Shown here piece by piece: positions 1 to 5,175 of a DNA stretch of 14,753 bases. Source of the DNA: JBAROU01 sp049642385. GTDB taxonomy: Bacteria > Chloroflexota > Dehalococcoidia > DSTF01 > RBG-16-68-14. The stretch covers positions 1 through 14,753 of the forward strand of contig JBAROU010000162.1 of the NCBI GenBank assembly GCA_049642385.1, read 5' to 3'. The notes beneath the pieces are model-generated. The model was not told where the DNA came from and ran no database searches. It saw only the letters and a program-made list of their open reading frames with translations. Made by a program: the position numbers and the translations under genes. The stretch's first letter is position 1. Every line of letters starts with the position of its first letter.

Positions 1-134
1 GCCGTCTCGACCTTGTTGCGGCGCTGGCCGCCCGGCCCGCTCGCGCGGTAGCGCTCCTCTCGACACGCCTTCAGCAGCGCCGTGTCATCGAGGCGGAGGT
101 AGGCGTTGCGGCGGGCGGCAGAAGTTGGCGTCAC
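1..134 (-). CDS. Peptide chain release factor-like (RF-1 GGQ domain) protein, N-terminal part, cut by window edge
   Basis: Reading the minus strand from a GTG at 134 gives 44 residues that run off position 1 without a stop. The stretch from about residue 29 reads RASGPGGQRRNKVET, which contains the GGQ motif that release-factor domains place in the ribosomal peptidyl-transferase centre to hydrolyse peptidyl-tRNA. The GGQ lies only about 34 residues from the start, so this is not a full RF1 or RF2, where it sits near residue 230-250. It fits the small stand-alone RF-1-domain proteins (ArfB/YaeJ-like or the short 'release factor-like' group), which rescue stalled ribosomes or have unknown roles. 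No good Shine-Dalgarno precedes the GTG and the frame stays open upstream, so the start is uncertain. It lies 49 bases downstream of the TIMP-like gene on the same strand and could share its transcript. Confidence 0.75.
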   Translation of the reverse strand, partial: MTPTSAARRNAYLRLDDTALLKACREERYRASGPGGQRRNKVET

Positions 135-183
135 CCCAAGAGGATACGAAAGAACGGCGAACGTTGCAGCTAAGGGAGCACTG

Positions 184-867
184 TTACGGCTCGCGCCGTC
201 GGAATAAGAGGAACGCCGACGACGACAACAAAATGCCAAGGCCACCAGCGGCGACTGCCGGCCAGATAGAGGAACCACCAGAGGCACCAGCCGCTCCGCC
301 CGAATCCGGCAGCGCGTTTACCGTTGCTGTCGGCGTGGGGCCTTGGAGAACAAGCCTGATCTGTTGGATGAGGGGTAGGAATGCTGCGTCGCCGCTTACG
401 AAGCCAACGGATCCCGCGCAGACGTCCGTGTCATAGCGACCGTCTTGACGCTGCGTGAGGAGCAAGAGAAACCGTTCACCGGCTTGCGGCGTTACGGTGC
501 AGCTCGTCAGAGGCCCAGAAATACGTACAATTTGTCCGTCCTGATCGAAGATGACTGTAGTCGACGCTGCGTACAATGACAGCTTGTTCGGTCCAGACCC
601 CTTGAGATACTCCTCGACAGCGACAATGCTCTCGCCAGGGCCACCGGGAACGAGCGCCTGACCAGGAGGCGAAAGCGGCGGCGGCGTTGGTACCGGGCCG
701 AGGAGCTGGAGTCCCTGGCCCATTCCGACCACAATGAGATCTGCTCGGCTGACTCGTGCTTCGAGGGGGTTGTGTGCACACGTACACGCGGCCGCAGGGG
801 TTGTCGCCACCACCCAGAGGGGCAGCGCCAGCAGAATCGCAGCGAGAAAGAGCCTCAGACCAGCCAT
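184..867 (-). CDS. Secreted TIMP/NTR-like domain protein with C-terminal LPDSG sortase-type anchor
   Basis: The 227-residue product (start 867) has a signal peptide, about residues 1-27, ending TTPAAA. The mature chain would begin at Cys28 with CTCAHNP, very like the CTC start of animal TIMPs and of bacterial NTR-fold proteins, followed by the usual pattern ADLIVVG. Two later cysteines, Cys123 (TSCTV, before AGERFLLLL) and Cys150 (TDVCAGS), are placed as in that family and could pair with Cys28 and Cys30. A Pro-rich loop lies at 58-70. The C-terminus carries LPDSG (186-190), a hydrophobic helix (about 201-222) and the tail RRREP, a classical sortase sorting signal with Ser for Thr. It is probably a surface-attached protein; its binding partner is unknown. 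An ATG at 903 would add 12 residues, but 867 gives a normal signal peptide and leaves room for a promoter. AAA-C is a poor lipobox, so lipidation is less likely. GC is somewhat lower than in the nth gene. Confidence 0.72.
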   Translation of the reverse strand: MAGLRLFLAAILLALPLWVVATTPAAACTCAHNPLEARVSRADLIVVGMGQGLQLLGPVPTPPPLSPPGQALVPGGPGESIVAVEEYLKGSGPNKLSLYAASTTVIFDQDGQIVRISGPLTSCTVTPQAGERFLLLLTQRQDGRYDTDVCAGSVGFVSGDAAFLPLIQQIRLVLQGPTPTATVNALPDSGGAAGASGGSSIWPAVAAGGLGILLSSSAFLLFRRREP

Positions 868-876
868 CACAGTACG

Positions 877-882
877 ACTATA
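877..882 (-). promoter_or_regulatory. Possible -10 box (TATAGT) for the TIMP-like gene, near-leaderless
   Basis: On the minus strand TATAGT lies 9 bases before the ATG at 867, so a transcript from it would have almost no leader. That agrees with the absence of a Shine-Dalgarno there. No convincing -35 hexamer is seen 15-18 bases upstream. The 54-base gap to the divergent nth start also reads TATACC on the plus strand (879-884), so it may act both ways. Confidence 0.35.
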
Positions 883-921
883 CCAAAAGCGCTTCGCGCC
901 CATGCTACCCTACGTCCGGCC

Positions 922-1656
922 ATGCCCCCTCGCACAGCTCGCGCTGCCAAGCCGCGCTCACCCGCCTCGGCGGGCAAGCTCGCGCCCGCGCGCATCATCG
1001 CGCTGCTGGAGGGCGAGTACGGCACGGTGCCCTGGCGCCCCGCTGGCGACCCCATCGCGGAGCTGGTGCTGACGCTCCTCTCGCAGGCAACGTCCGACAC
1101 GAACTCCGGCCGCGCCTTCATCCGTCTGCTGAACGACTTCCCTGACTGGGGCTCGCTCCTCGATGCCGACGTGAAGGCGATCGAGCGCGCGATCGAGCCG
1201 GGCGGCCTCGCGCCGACGAAGGCGCCGCGCCTGCAGGCGCTCCTGCGCGAGGTGTGGAGCAGGCGCGGCTCGTTCGACCTGACGTTCCTGCGCGACATGC
1301 CGCTGGATGAAGCGCGCGCGTGGCTGCGCAGCCTGCCCGGCGTCGGACCGAAGACGGCGGCCTGCGTGTTGCTATTCTCGCTCGGCGTGCCCGCGCTGCC
1401 CGTCGACACGCACGTCCACCGCGTGGCGAAGCGCCTCGGCCTCGTGCCGGAGAAGACGAGCGCGGAGAAGGCGCATGATCTGCTCGAGGCGATGCTGACG
1501 CCGGGCCAGGTCTACCCGTTCCACATCCAGCTCATCAAGCACGGCCGCCGCACGTGCAGCGCCCAGCGGCCGAAGTGCCCGGAGTGCCCGCTGCGAAACG
1601 GCTGCCCGGCAGTCGGGCTGTTCCATCCGGAGCTTATAGGTCGAGCGCGAGGTTAG
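922..1656 (+). CDS. nth: Endonuclease III family DNA glycosylase/AP lyase with [4Fe-4S] cluster
   Basis: This 244-residue protein excises oxidised pyrimidines and cuts the abasic site in base-excision repair. The helix-hairpin-helix is LPGVGPKTAA (138-147), with the catalytic lysine at Lys144 and the conserved aspartate at Asp162 in PVDTHVHRVAKRLGL. The iron-sulphur loop is intact: Cys212, Cys219, Cys222 and Cys228 give the C-x6-C-x2-C-x5-C spacing. The N-terminal helix motif reads LLSQATSDTNS rather than the E. coli LLSAQATD, a variant I associate with a separate bacterial subgroup, so substrate range could differ. The ATG at 922 starts a short basic Ala/Pro tail before the fold; the frame is open further upstream but that part looks non-coding. 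No clear Shine-Dalgarno is visible. The last 23 bases overlap the convergent GNAT gene. Confidence 0.88.
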   Translation: MPPRTARAAKPRSPASAGKLAPARIIALLEGEYGTVPWRPAGDPIAELVLTLLSQATSDTNSGRAFIRLLNDFPDWGSLLDADVKAIERAIEPGGLAPTKAPRLQALLREVWSRRGSFDLTFLRDMPLDEARAWLRSLPGVGPKTAACVLLFSLGVPALPVDTHVHRVAKRLGLVPEKTSAEKAHDLLEAMLTPGQVYPFHIQLIKHGRRTCSAQRPKCPECPLRNGCPAVGLFHPELIGRARG

Positions 1657-2107
1657 GCCCGCCGGCGTCGCGGCTCGTCTCGTGGAAGCCGCAGCTGGCG
1701 TAGAAGCCGATCGAGTCTTCCCAATTGCCCGTCTCCAACACCACGCGCCAGTAGCCTCGCTCTCGGGCGTGCGCGATCAGGCGCGCCAGGATCGCGCTTG
1801 CGATGCCGCGCCGCCGATCGCGACGGCGGACGGACATGCGCACGACTCGCCCGATGCCGTCGCCCGCGTAGATGAGCGCGCCCGTGCCGACAACAGCGGC
1901 CGCATCGACTGCGACAACGAAAACGTCCCCGGCGTAGCTCGTCGTGATGTCTTCAAGGTCCGCGTTGACATCCTCGTCGACGTGGCCGAAGTGCTCGGCC
2001 AGACCGTCAACGATGATCCGGCGAGCGGCATCCTGGTCTTTCGTCGCGAAGGGCCGGATGACGATGCCATCGGGCGCGGCGGTGCGGTCATCGTCTCCCA
2101 CGGTCAT
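1634..2107 (-). CDS. GNAT family N-acetyltransferase
   Basis: The 157-residue protein has the GNAT fold. Strand 4 and motif A read RVVRMSVRRRDRRRGIASAIL (88-106), where RRRGIA is the acetyl-CoA pyrophosphate loop. The C-terminal part GYWRVVLETGNWEDSIGFYASCGFHET is the usual motif B region. The substrate cannot be told: GNAT members acetylate amines on small molecules, peptides or proteins. The ATG (2107-2105) overlaps the TGA of the methyltransferase gene as ATGA, so the two are translationally coupled and probably share a pathway and the upstream regulation. Its 3' end overlaps the last 23 bases of the convergent nth gene. The frame stays open far upstream inside the methyltransferase gene, but that part is a shadow reading. 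Confidence 0.85.
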   Translation of the reverse strand: MTVGDDDRTAAPDGIVIRPFATKDQDAARRIIVDGLAEHFGHVDEDVNADLEDITTSYAGDVFVVAVDAAAVVGTGALIYAGDGIGRVVRMSVRRRDRRRGIASAILARLIAHARERGYWRVVLETGNWEDSIGFYASCGFHETSRDAGGPNLALDL

Positions 2108-2883
2108 CCCTTCTCCGCCAGCAGGATCGCGCGCGGGGATTCCATGGTTAACTCTGAGCCGTCGAAGTTGCCCCAGGCGCGCTGCACGTTCAGCCCGGCT
2201 TGCTCGAGCATGATCGCAAGCTCGCGGGCGGTGTACACGCGGTGCGAGAACGATTGATGGCGGCGCTTGCCGTCTGCCGCGAAGTAGTACCAGTCGTTCT
2301 CGATACGGCTTGTGAGCGGGGTGTAACGTCGGCGCTGGAGCGCAAAGCCGCCATCTCGCCGCCGGTCCCAGTCGGTCTGCCGAAAGACGCGCATCAGGTA
2401 ATCGTGGTTGAGCGTATCGATCAGGAAGCGCCCGCCGGGCTTCAGCGCCCGCGCCACGCCGTCCAGCACGCGCTGGTCTTCGGCTTCCGTATCGAAATAG
2501 CCCCAGGACGTGAACATGTTGATCACCGCGTCGAAGCGCCGCCGCGGAATCTCGCGCATATCGGCCTGCAGCCATTCGACATCGACGCGGGCGCGCTTCG
2601 CCGCCGCCTTCGCCAGCCGGAGGTGATGCACGGAGAGCTCGAGGCCAGTGACGCGATAGCCCCTTTGCGCCAGGCGCACCGAATGCCGGCCCCAGCCACA
2701 GCAGAGATCCAGCACCCGCGCGCCCTCCGGCAGCTCCAGCGCACCGACGACGAACTCCACCTGCGCGTCCGTCAGGCGATCGCGTACTTCTTCCGACATG
2801 AGCCCGCGCGGCCCTCCTATGTAGAAGTAGTCGTAGTACTCGCGCTCGAATAGCGTCTGGTACCAGGGCTTGCGTGCGGCCAT
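2104..2883 (-). CDS. Class I SAM-dependent methyltransferase
   Basis: The 259-residue protein has a Rossmann-type methyltransferase fold. Motif I is VLDLCCGWGRHS (57-68), the SAM-binding loop; GLELS (80-84) supplies the acidic residue for the ribose (Glu82); ADM at 107-109 contacts the adenine; FDAVINMFTSWGYF (117-130) is motif IV; LKPGGRFLIDTLN is the post-IV segment. This wording matches a widespread group of small-molecule-type methyltransferases with unknown substrates. The start at 2883 is chosen because AAGGGAG lies five bases upstream; an ATG 24 bases earlier has no such site and would start within the terminator's T-tract. It is the first full gene after a leader ORF and a terminator-like hairpin, so expression is probably controlled by read-through there. 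GNAT follows with ATGA overlap. Confidence 0.87.
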   Translation of the reverse strand: MAARKPWYQTLFEREYYDYFYIGGPRGLMSEEVRDRLTDAQVEFVVGALELPEGARVLDLCCGWGRHSVRLAQRGYRVTGLELSVHHLRLAKAAAKRARVDVEWLQADMREIPRRRFDAVINMFTSWGYFDTEAEDQRVLDGVARALKPGGRFLIDTLNHDYLMRVFRQTDWDRRRDGGFALQRRRYTPLTSRIENDWYYFAADGKRRHQSFSHRVYTARELAIMLEQAGLNVQRAWGNFDGSELTMESPRAILLAEKG

Positions 2884-2888
2884 GATGG

Positions 2889-2895
2889 CTCCCTT
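2889..2895 (-). promoter_or_regulatory. Strong ribosome binding site of the methyltransferase
   Basis: AAGGGAG on the minus strand, five bases before the ATG at 2883. It decides the start of the methyltransferase and shows that translation begins anew after the leader ORF and the hairpin. Confidence 0.8.
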
Positions 2896-2899
2896 CTGG

Positions 2900-2939
2900 A
2901 AAAGCAACCGGCCCGCTGTGTTCAGGGCAGCGGGCCGGT
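2900..2939 (-). terminator. Terminator-like hairpin in the leader of the methyltransferase operon (segments 3:4)
   Basis: On the minus strand ACCGGCCCGCTG (2939-2928) and CAGCGGGCCGGT (2918-2907) form a perfect 12-base-pair stem with a 9-base loop. TTGCTTTT (2906-2899 begins with TTGC and four T) follows directly, as in an intrinsic terminator. On the plus strand no T-run follows, so the orientation is minus. It lies between the leader ORF stop and the methyltransferase ribosome site, with promoter and leader upstream, so it would act as an attenuator and not as the end of a full gene. Stem and position are seen; the role is inferred. Confidence 0.7.
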
Positions 2940-2990
2940 CAGAGCGTTTCCGAAACGCGCGATCAGTCGCCCACTGCCGAACGGCAGCAG
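2926..2990 (-). promoter_or_regulatory. Alternative RNA pairings: pause hairpin (1:2) and antiterminator (2:3)
   Basis: Two further pairings compete with the terminator. Hairpin 1:2: CTGCC (2987-2983) with GGCAG (2978-2974), loop GTTC, extendable by wobble pairs to 2990 and 2971; its 5' arm contains most of the two Cys codons. Pairing 2:3: GGCAGTGGGC (2978-2969) with GCCCGCTGCC (2935-2926), ten pairs including one G-U. Segment 3 is also the 5' arm of the terminator, so 2:3 and 3:4 exclude each other, as do 1:2 and 2:3. Between 2 and 3 a small stem (GCGTTT 2958-2953 with AAACGC 2949-2944) would bring them closer. This is the layout of trp/his-type attenuators. The pairings are read from the sequence; regulation is inferred. 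Confidence 0.55.
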
Positions 2991-3028
2991 CCTACGAGCA
3001 GCAGGCCGATGATGTCGCGCCGATTCAT
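2963..3028 (-). CDS. Short near-leaderless leader ORF (21 residues) with Leu-Leu-Leu and Cys-Cys
   Basis: The ORF begins ATG AAT CGG CGC, encoding MNRRDII, then GLLLVGCC, then RSAVGD and TGA. A promoter 10 bases upstream would place the transcript start about 2-4 bases before the ATG, so it would be translated nearly leaderless; no Shine-Dalgarno is present. The two TGC Cys codons (2989-2984) form the 5' arm of the first hairpin, and a ribosome at the stop codon would cover segment 2. Both are what a leader peptide for attenuation requires. The sensed residue could be Cys, or Leu/Ile given IIGLLLV. Alternatives are a remnant of a Tat signal (NRRDII) or of a lipoprotein signal (LVGC is a fair lipobox), which would make it a broken gene. 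No homolog is known to me. Confidence 0.5.
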   Translation of the reverse strand: MNRRDIIGLLLVGCCRSAVGD

Positions 3029-3037
3029 CGTGCGCCA

Positions 3038-3066
3038 TTGATAGCAGAGCGAAGCTACGCTGTCAA
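3038..3066 (-). promoter_or_regulatory. Sigma70-type promoter of the leader ORF-methyltransferase-GNAT operon
   Basis: On the minus strand TTGACA (3066-3061, full consensus -35) is followed by 17 bases and TATCAA (3043-3038), preceded by TGC as an extended -10. The predicted start near 3031 falls just before the ATG of the leader ORF. This is the best promoter match in the window. Confidence 0.7.
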
Positions 3067-3070
3067 ACGC

Positions 3071-3084
3071 GTCCCGCAAGGGAC
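3071..3084. repeat. Inverted repeat GTCCC-GCAA-GGGAC in the divergent control region
   Basis: A perfect 5-base dyad with a GCAA centre. It abuts the 16-base palindrome at 3085-3100 and lies directly behind the minus-strand -35. It could be a second protein-binding half or, if transcribed, a GNRA tetraloop hairpin. Its role is unknown. Confidence 0.4.
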
Positions 3085-3100
3085 TGACAAGCGCTTGTCA
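3085..3100. promoter_or_regulatory. Perfect 16-bp palindrome TGACAAGCGCTTGTCA, probable operator
   Basis: The palindrome has no mismatch and no spacer. Its right end, TTGTCA, is the likely -35 of the plus-strand promoter, and its left end lies 18 bases behind the -35 of the minus-strand promoter. A dimeric regulator bound here could block the plus promoter and influence the minus one. The regulator is not encoded in the window. Confidence 0.5.
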
Positions 3101-3123
3101 TGGCAATGATGGTCGGTTATCGT
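3095..3123 (+). promoter_or_regulatory. Likely promoter of the GT87-like gene
   Basis: TTGTCA (3095-3100), 17 bases, then TATCGT (3118-3123). The start would fall near 3130, leaving about 35 bases of leader before the ATG at 3166, which has a ribosome site. This arrangement argues against the upstream ATG at 3100 as the true start. Confidence 0.5.
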
Positions 3124-3155
3124 CAACCAAGCCTGTCCTCGCCGCTCGCAGGCTT

Positions 3156-3160
3156 GGGAG
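3156..3160 (+). promoter_or_regulatory. Ribosome binding site deciding the GT87-like start
   Basis: GGGAG lies five bases before the ATG at 3166. The ATGs at 3100 and 3106 in the same frame have no such site. Confidence 0.65.
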
Positions 3161-3165
3161 ACGAG

Positions 3166-4572
3166 ATGGGATCACGCACTTCTCTCAAGAAGATGGGAGC
3201 GGACTGGCGTTACTGGCTGCTGGCAACGGCTGTCCTTCTCCATCTGGCCATGATGGGTTCCCTCTTCTGGGGGTACCTTGACCTGCTCTTCGAGGGGACC
3301 CGTTTCGACCTGGTCGGACTCGACTTTTTCAGTATTTACGAAGCTGGCCGCCGAGCTTTGGAGAACGAACCGCTCTACGCGGGTGGGTTCGGTGTCGCTG
3401 TGGACGCGCCGTACTCGGTGGCCTACCGATACGTGCCGGCATTCGCGTATCTGTTCGCCGCGCCGGTGAGCACTGCCCCGCCCTGGTGGGCCTTCTGGGG
3501 CTGGGTCGCATTCAACGAGCTGCTGCTGCTTGTCAACGCCTACGTGACCTGGCGAATCAGCGCGAGAGGAACCTGGGGCCTCATCGCCGCCTCCATGTGG
3601 TTCTTGTTCACGCCGTTTTACCTTCATCAATACCTTGGGCAGTTCACCTTCGTCATGGCAACCGCGCTCTTTTGGGCAGGCATCGGGATCGTGCGCGGAC
3701 GAGAGATCGTTGCAGGCATCCCCTGGCTTGCCTCCTTAGTCACGAAGAGTACCAGCGTCCTCCTTGGCCCTCTGTTCATCAGACTGATGTGGTGGCGCTC
3801 ATTGATCGTCGCGGCCGTACTTGCGCTCGTGAACATCCCCTACTTCCTCTGGCGCACGAACGAGTTCGACCTGTTCTACCGGATGAACGTTCTCGGACTG
3901 TTCACCGAACAGCAGGACAGAGTCGTGCACTTCAATTCAGCCGATCACAGCGCTCCCGCCTTGCTCCGAAACGCGTTCCTTGCGTTTGATTCGTCGGCGA
4001 TCGATGTGCCGCCGGTGTATGCCATCGGGCTGCTGATCATCATCGTGGGCTTCTCGTTGGAGGCTACGTTCCTGGCACGCAAAGCGGACCCGCTCAGTCT
4101 TTTCGCCATGTGGGTCTCCGTCTTCTTCCTGACCTACTGGGCATGGGAATTCGATTATGTGATGCTTCTGGGCCCGCTCGTCCTGTTGATCATCTTTCGA
4201 CCAGCCGCTCGGCCTTGGGCGATCGTAGCCTTTGTCCTGATCGCTCTCCCAACGCCCTTTTGGCTCATCGACAGTCTTTGGAGCAGCGAGCCCGCCGTTG
4301 AGGTAGACCCTAGCCTTATCCATCTCTTCGGGCCGGAAGTAGCGGCAGCGATCCAGAGCGTGCGCGACGTACCCACGGGGCCCGGCAATCCGTTCCTCGT
4401 TCAAGAGACCTGGCCCGCGGCGGCCGTGATCTTCTATCACGCCATGAAACCGGTGGGCGCTACATTGCTGTGGGGCTACCTAGTTGTTTCGCAACTGAGG
4501 ACGGGGATCACAGTATCGGCGTTCTGGCACGATGCTGGCACGGCTGAGGAAGCCCGGCAGCCAGCTACGTAA
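3166..4572 (+). CDS. Multi-pass membrane protein, glycosyltransferase family 87 (DUF2029)-like
   Basis: The 468-residue protein is highly hydrophobic with about ten membrane segments, the first at roughly residues 16-39. After it comes FDLVGLDFFSIYEAG (47-61), where the Asp of LDFF is where GT-C/GT87 enzymes keep a catalytic acid, then ENEPLYAG and YRYVPAFAYLFAAP, the Y-x-P-P-x-like signature of the family. Such enzymes move mannose or other sugars from polyprenyl-phosphate donors on the outer face of the membrane; the acceptor here is unknown. The start at 3166 rests on GGGAG five bases upstream; starting at 3100 would add 22 residues. It is transcribed divergently from the methyltransferase operon and shares with it a palindromic control region. 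Its GC is lower than that of the arg genes, so it may have arrived separately. Confidence 0.65.
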   Translation: MGSRTSLKKMGADWRYWLLATAVLLHLAMMGSLFWGYLDLLFEGTRFDLVGLDFFSIYEAGRRALENEPLYAGGFGVAVDAPYSVAYRYVPAFAYLFAAPVSTAPPWWAFWGWVAFNELLLLVNAYVTWRISARGTWGLIAASMWFLFTPFYLHQYLGQFTFVMATALFWAGIGIVRGREIVAGIPWLASLVTKSTSVLLGPLFIRLMWWRSLIVAAVLALVNIPYFLWRTNEFDLFYRMNVLGLFTEQQDRVVHFNSADHSAPALLRNAFLAFDSSAIDVPPVYAIGLLIIIVGFSLEATFLARKADPLSLFAMWVSVFFLTYWAWEFDYVMLLGPLVLLIIFRPAARPWAIVAFVLIALPTPFWLIDSLWSSEPAVEVDPSLIHLFGPEVAAAIQSVRDVPTGPGNPFLVQETWPAAAVIFYHAMKPVGATLLWGYLVVSQLRTGITVSAFWHDAGTAEEARQPAT

Positions 4573-4581
4573 TGCTGGCTG
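4558..4581. terminator. Hairpin across the GT87-like stop codon, weak terminator candidate
   Basis: CAGCCAGC (4558-4565) and GCTGGCTG (4574-4581) form a perfect 8-base-pair stem with an 8-base loop around the TAA. No T-tract follows on either strand, so intrinsic termination is doubtful. It lies between two convergent genes, where a terminator is expected. Confidence 0.3.
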
Positions 4582-4606
4582 TTCACCTGTGGCGTGGAGC
4601 CTGTGG

Positions 4607-5035
4607 TCAACGCCGGACGAAGATCTGCTCTAGTTCGCCCTCGAACACCAGCTCCCAGTCCGGGTCGCGCGCGAGTCGGTAGCTCAGCGGATAGCCCGGC
4701 GGCAGCAACACCGCCTCGACGCGGTATTCGTCCAGTAGATCGCGCCAGCCGGGGCCAGCGCCTGCCAACGTGAGATAGTCACGCACGGGCTCGGGCCCGT
4801 ACACGTCGGCGCGGCCGTCGATGAACACCTGCCCGTCCGGGTACAGCTCCTCGATCAGATAGCCACCCCACGTATAGTCGTTGAGGAGGCGAACGCCCGG
4901 TAGGTGCTCGCGCACGTAGGCGGCGCCCTCTTCCGGGTAGCCGTGGTTACTGGGCGACCAGCCGGACAGCGCACCGTGGAGGGAGCAGGACGAGCATCCT
5001 GTTACCCGCACCGGCGCGTCGGCCGAGCAGGTACA
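4607..5035 (-). pseudogene. C-terminal remnant of a GT-C type membrane protein
   Basis: From a GTG at 5011 the frame gives 134 residues. They include LNDYTWGGYLIEELYPDG (43-60) and VFIDGRADVYG (62-72), then a segment ending ELVFEGELEQIFVRR. This is the soluble domain that normally closes large membrane glycosyltransferase-like proteins ('N-Y-x-W-G-G-Y-L' and 'F-I-D-G-R-x-D-x-Y'). The membrane part that should precede it is absent: the frame meets a TGA at 5038-5036 and the argC promoter lies just beyond. Another frame reads LGLMYLLGRRAGAGNRMLVLLP up to about 4980 and would join well to ALSGWSPSNHGYPEEG, so a frameshift near 4980-4995 plus loss of the 5' part is likely. A short expressed protein cannot be excluded, but no ribosome site is seen. 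Confidence 0.6.
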
Positions 5036-5113
5036 TCAGACCAAGTGCCCGGCTTCCGCAGCCTGGCGGCCTTTGGCGCCCCGACAGCTTGCGGCGATGG
5101 CATCGCGCGCTCC

Positions 5114-5143
5114 TTGCCCGCCTCGAAGCCGCATGACTATACT
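5114..5143 (+). promoter_or_regulatory. Promoter of the arg operon
   Basis: TTGCCC (5114-5119), 18 bases, TATACT (5138-5143). The transcript would start near 5150, giving a leader of about 25 bases before the argC GTG. No ARG-box-like operator is evident around it. Confidence 0.6.
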
Positions 5144-5175
5144 CGAACATACTTCCATTATCGGGGCGCACAAAC

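Noticed and set aside
775..790. Lipoprotein modification of the TIMP-like protein at Cys28
   Set aside because: The sequence before the Cys is TPAAAC, lacking the Leu or Val expected at -3, and the C-terminal sorting signal already gives an anchor.
2108..2575. In-frame extension of the GNAT gene upstream, giving a 313-residue protein
   Set aside because: The extra part is Arg/Ala-rich with no fold signal and lies over the well-supported methyltransferase; the ATGA overlap gives a natural start at 2107.
2907..2939. Hairpin as a terminator for a plus-strand transcript
   Set aside because: No T-run follows on the plus strand, and no plus-strand gene ends nearby.
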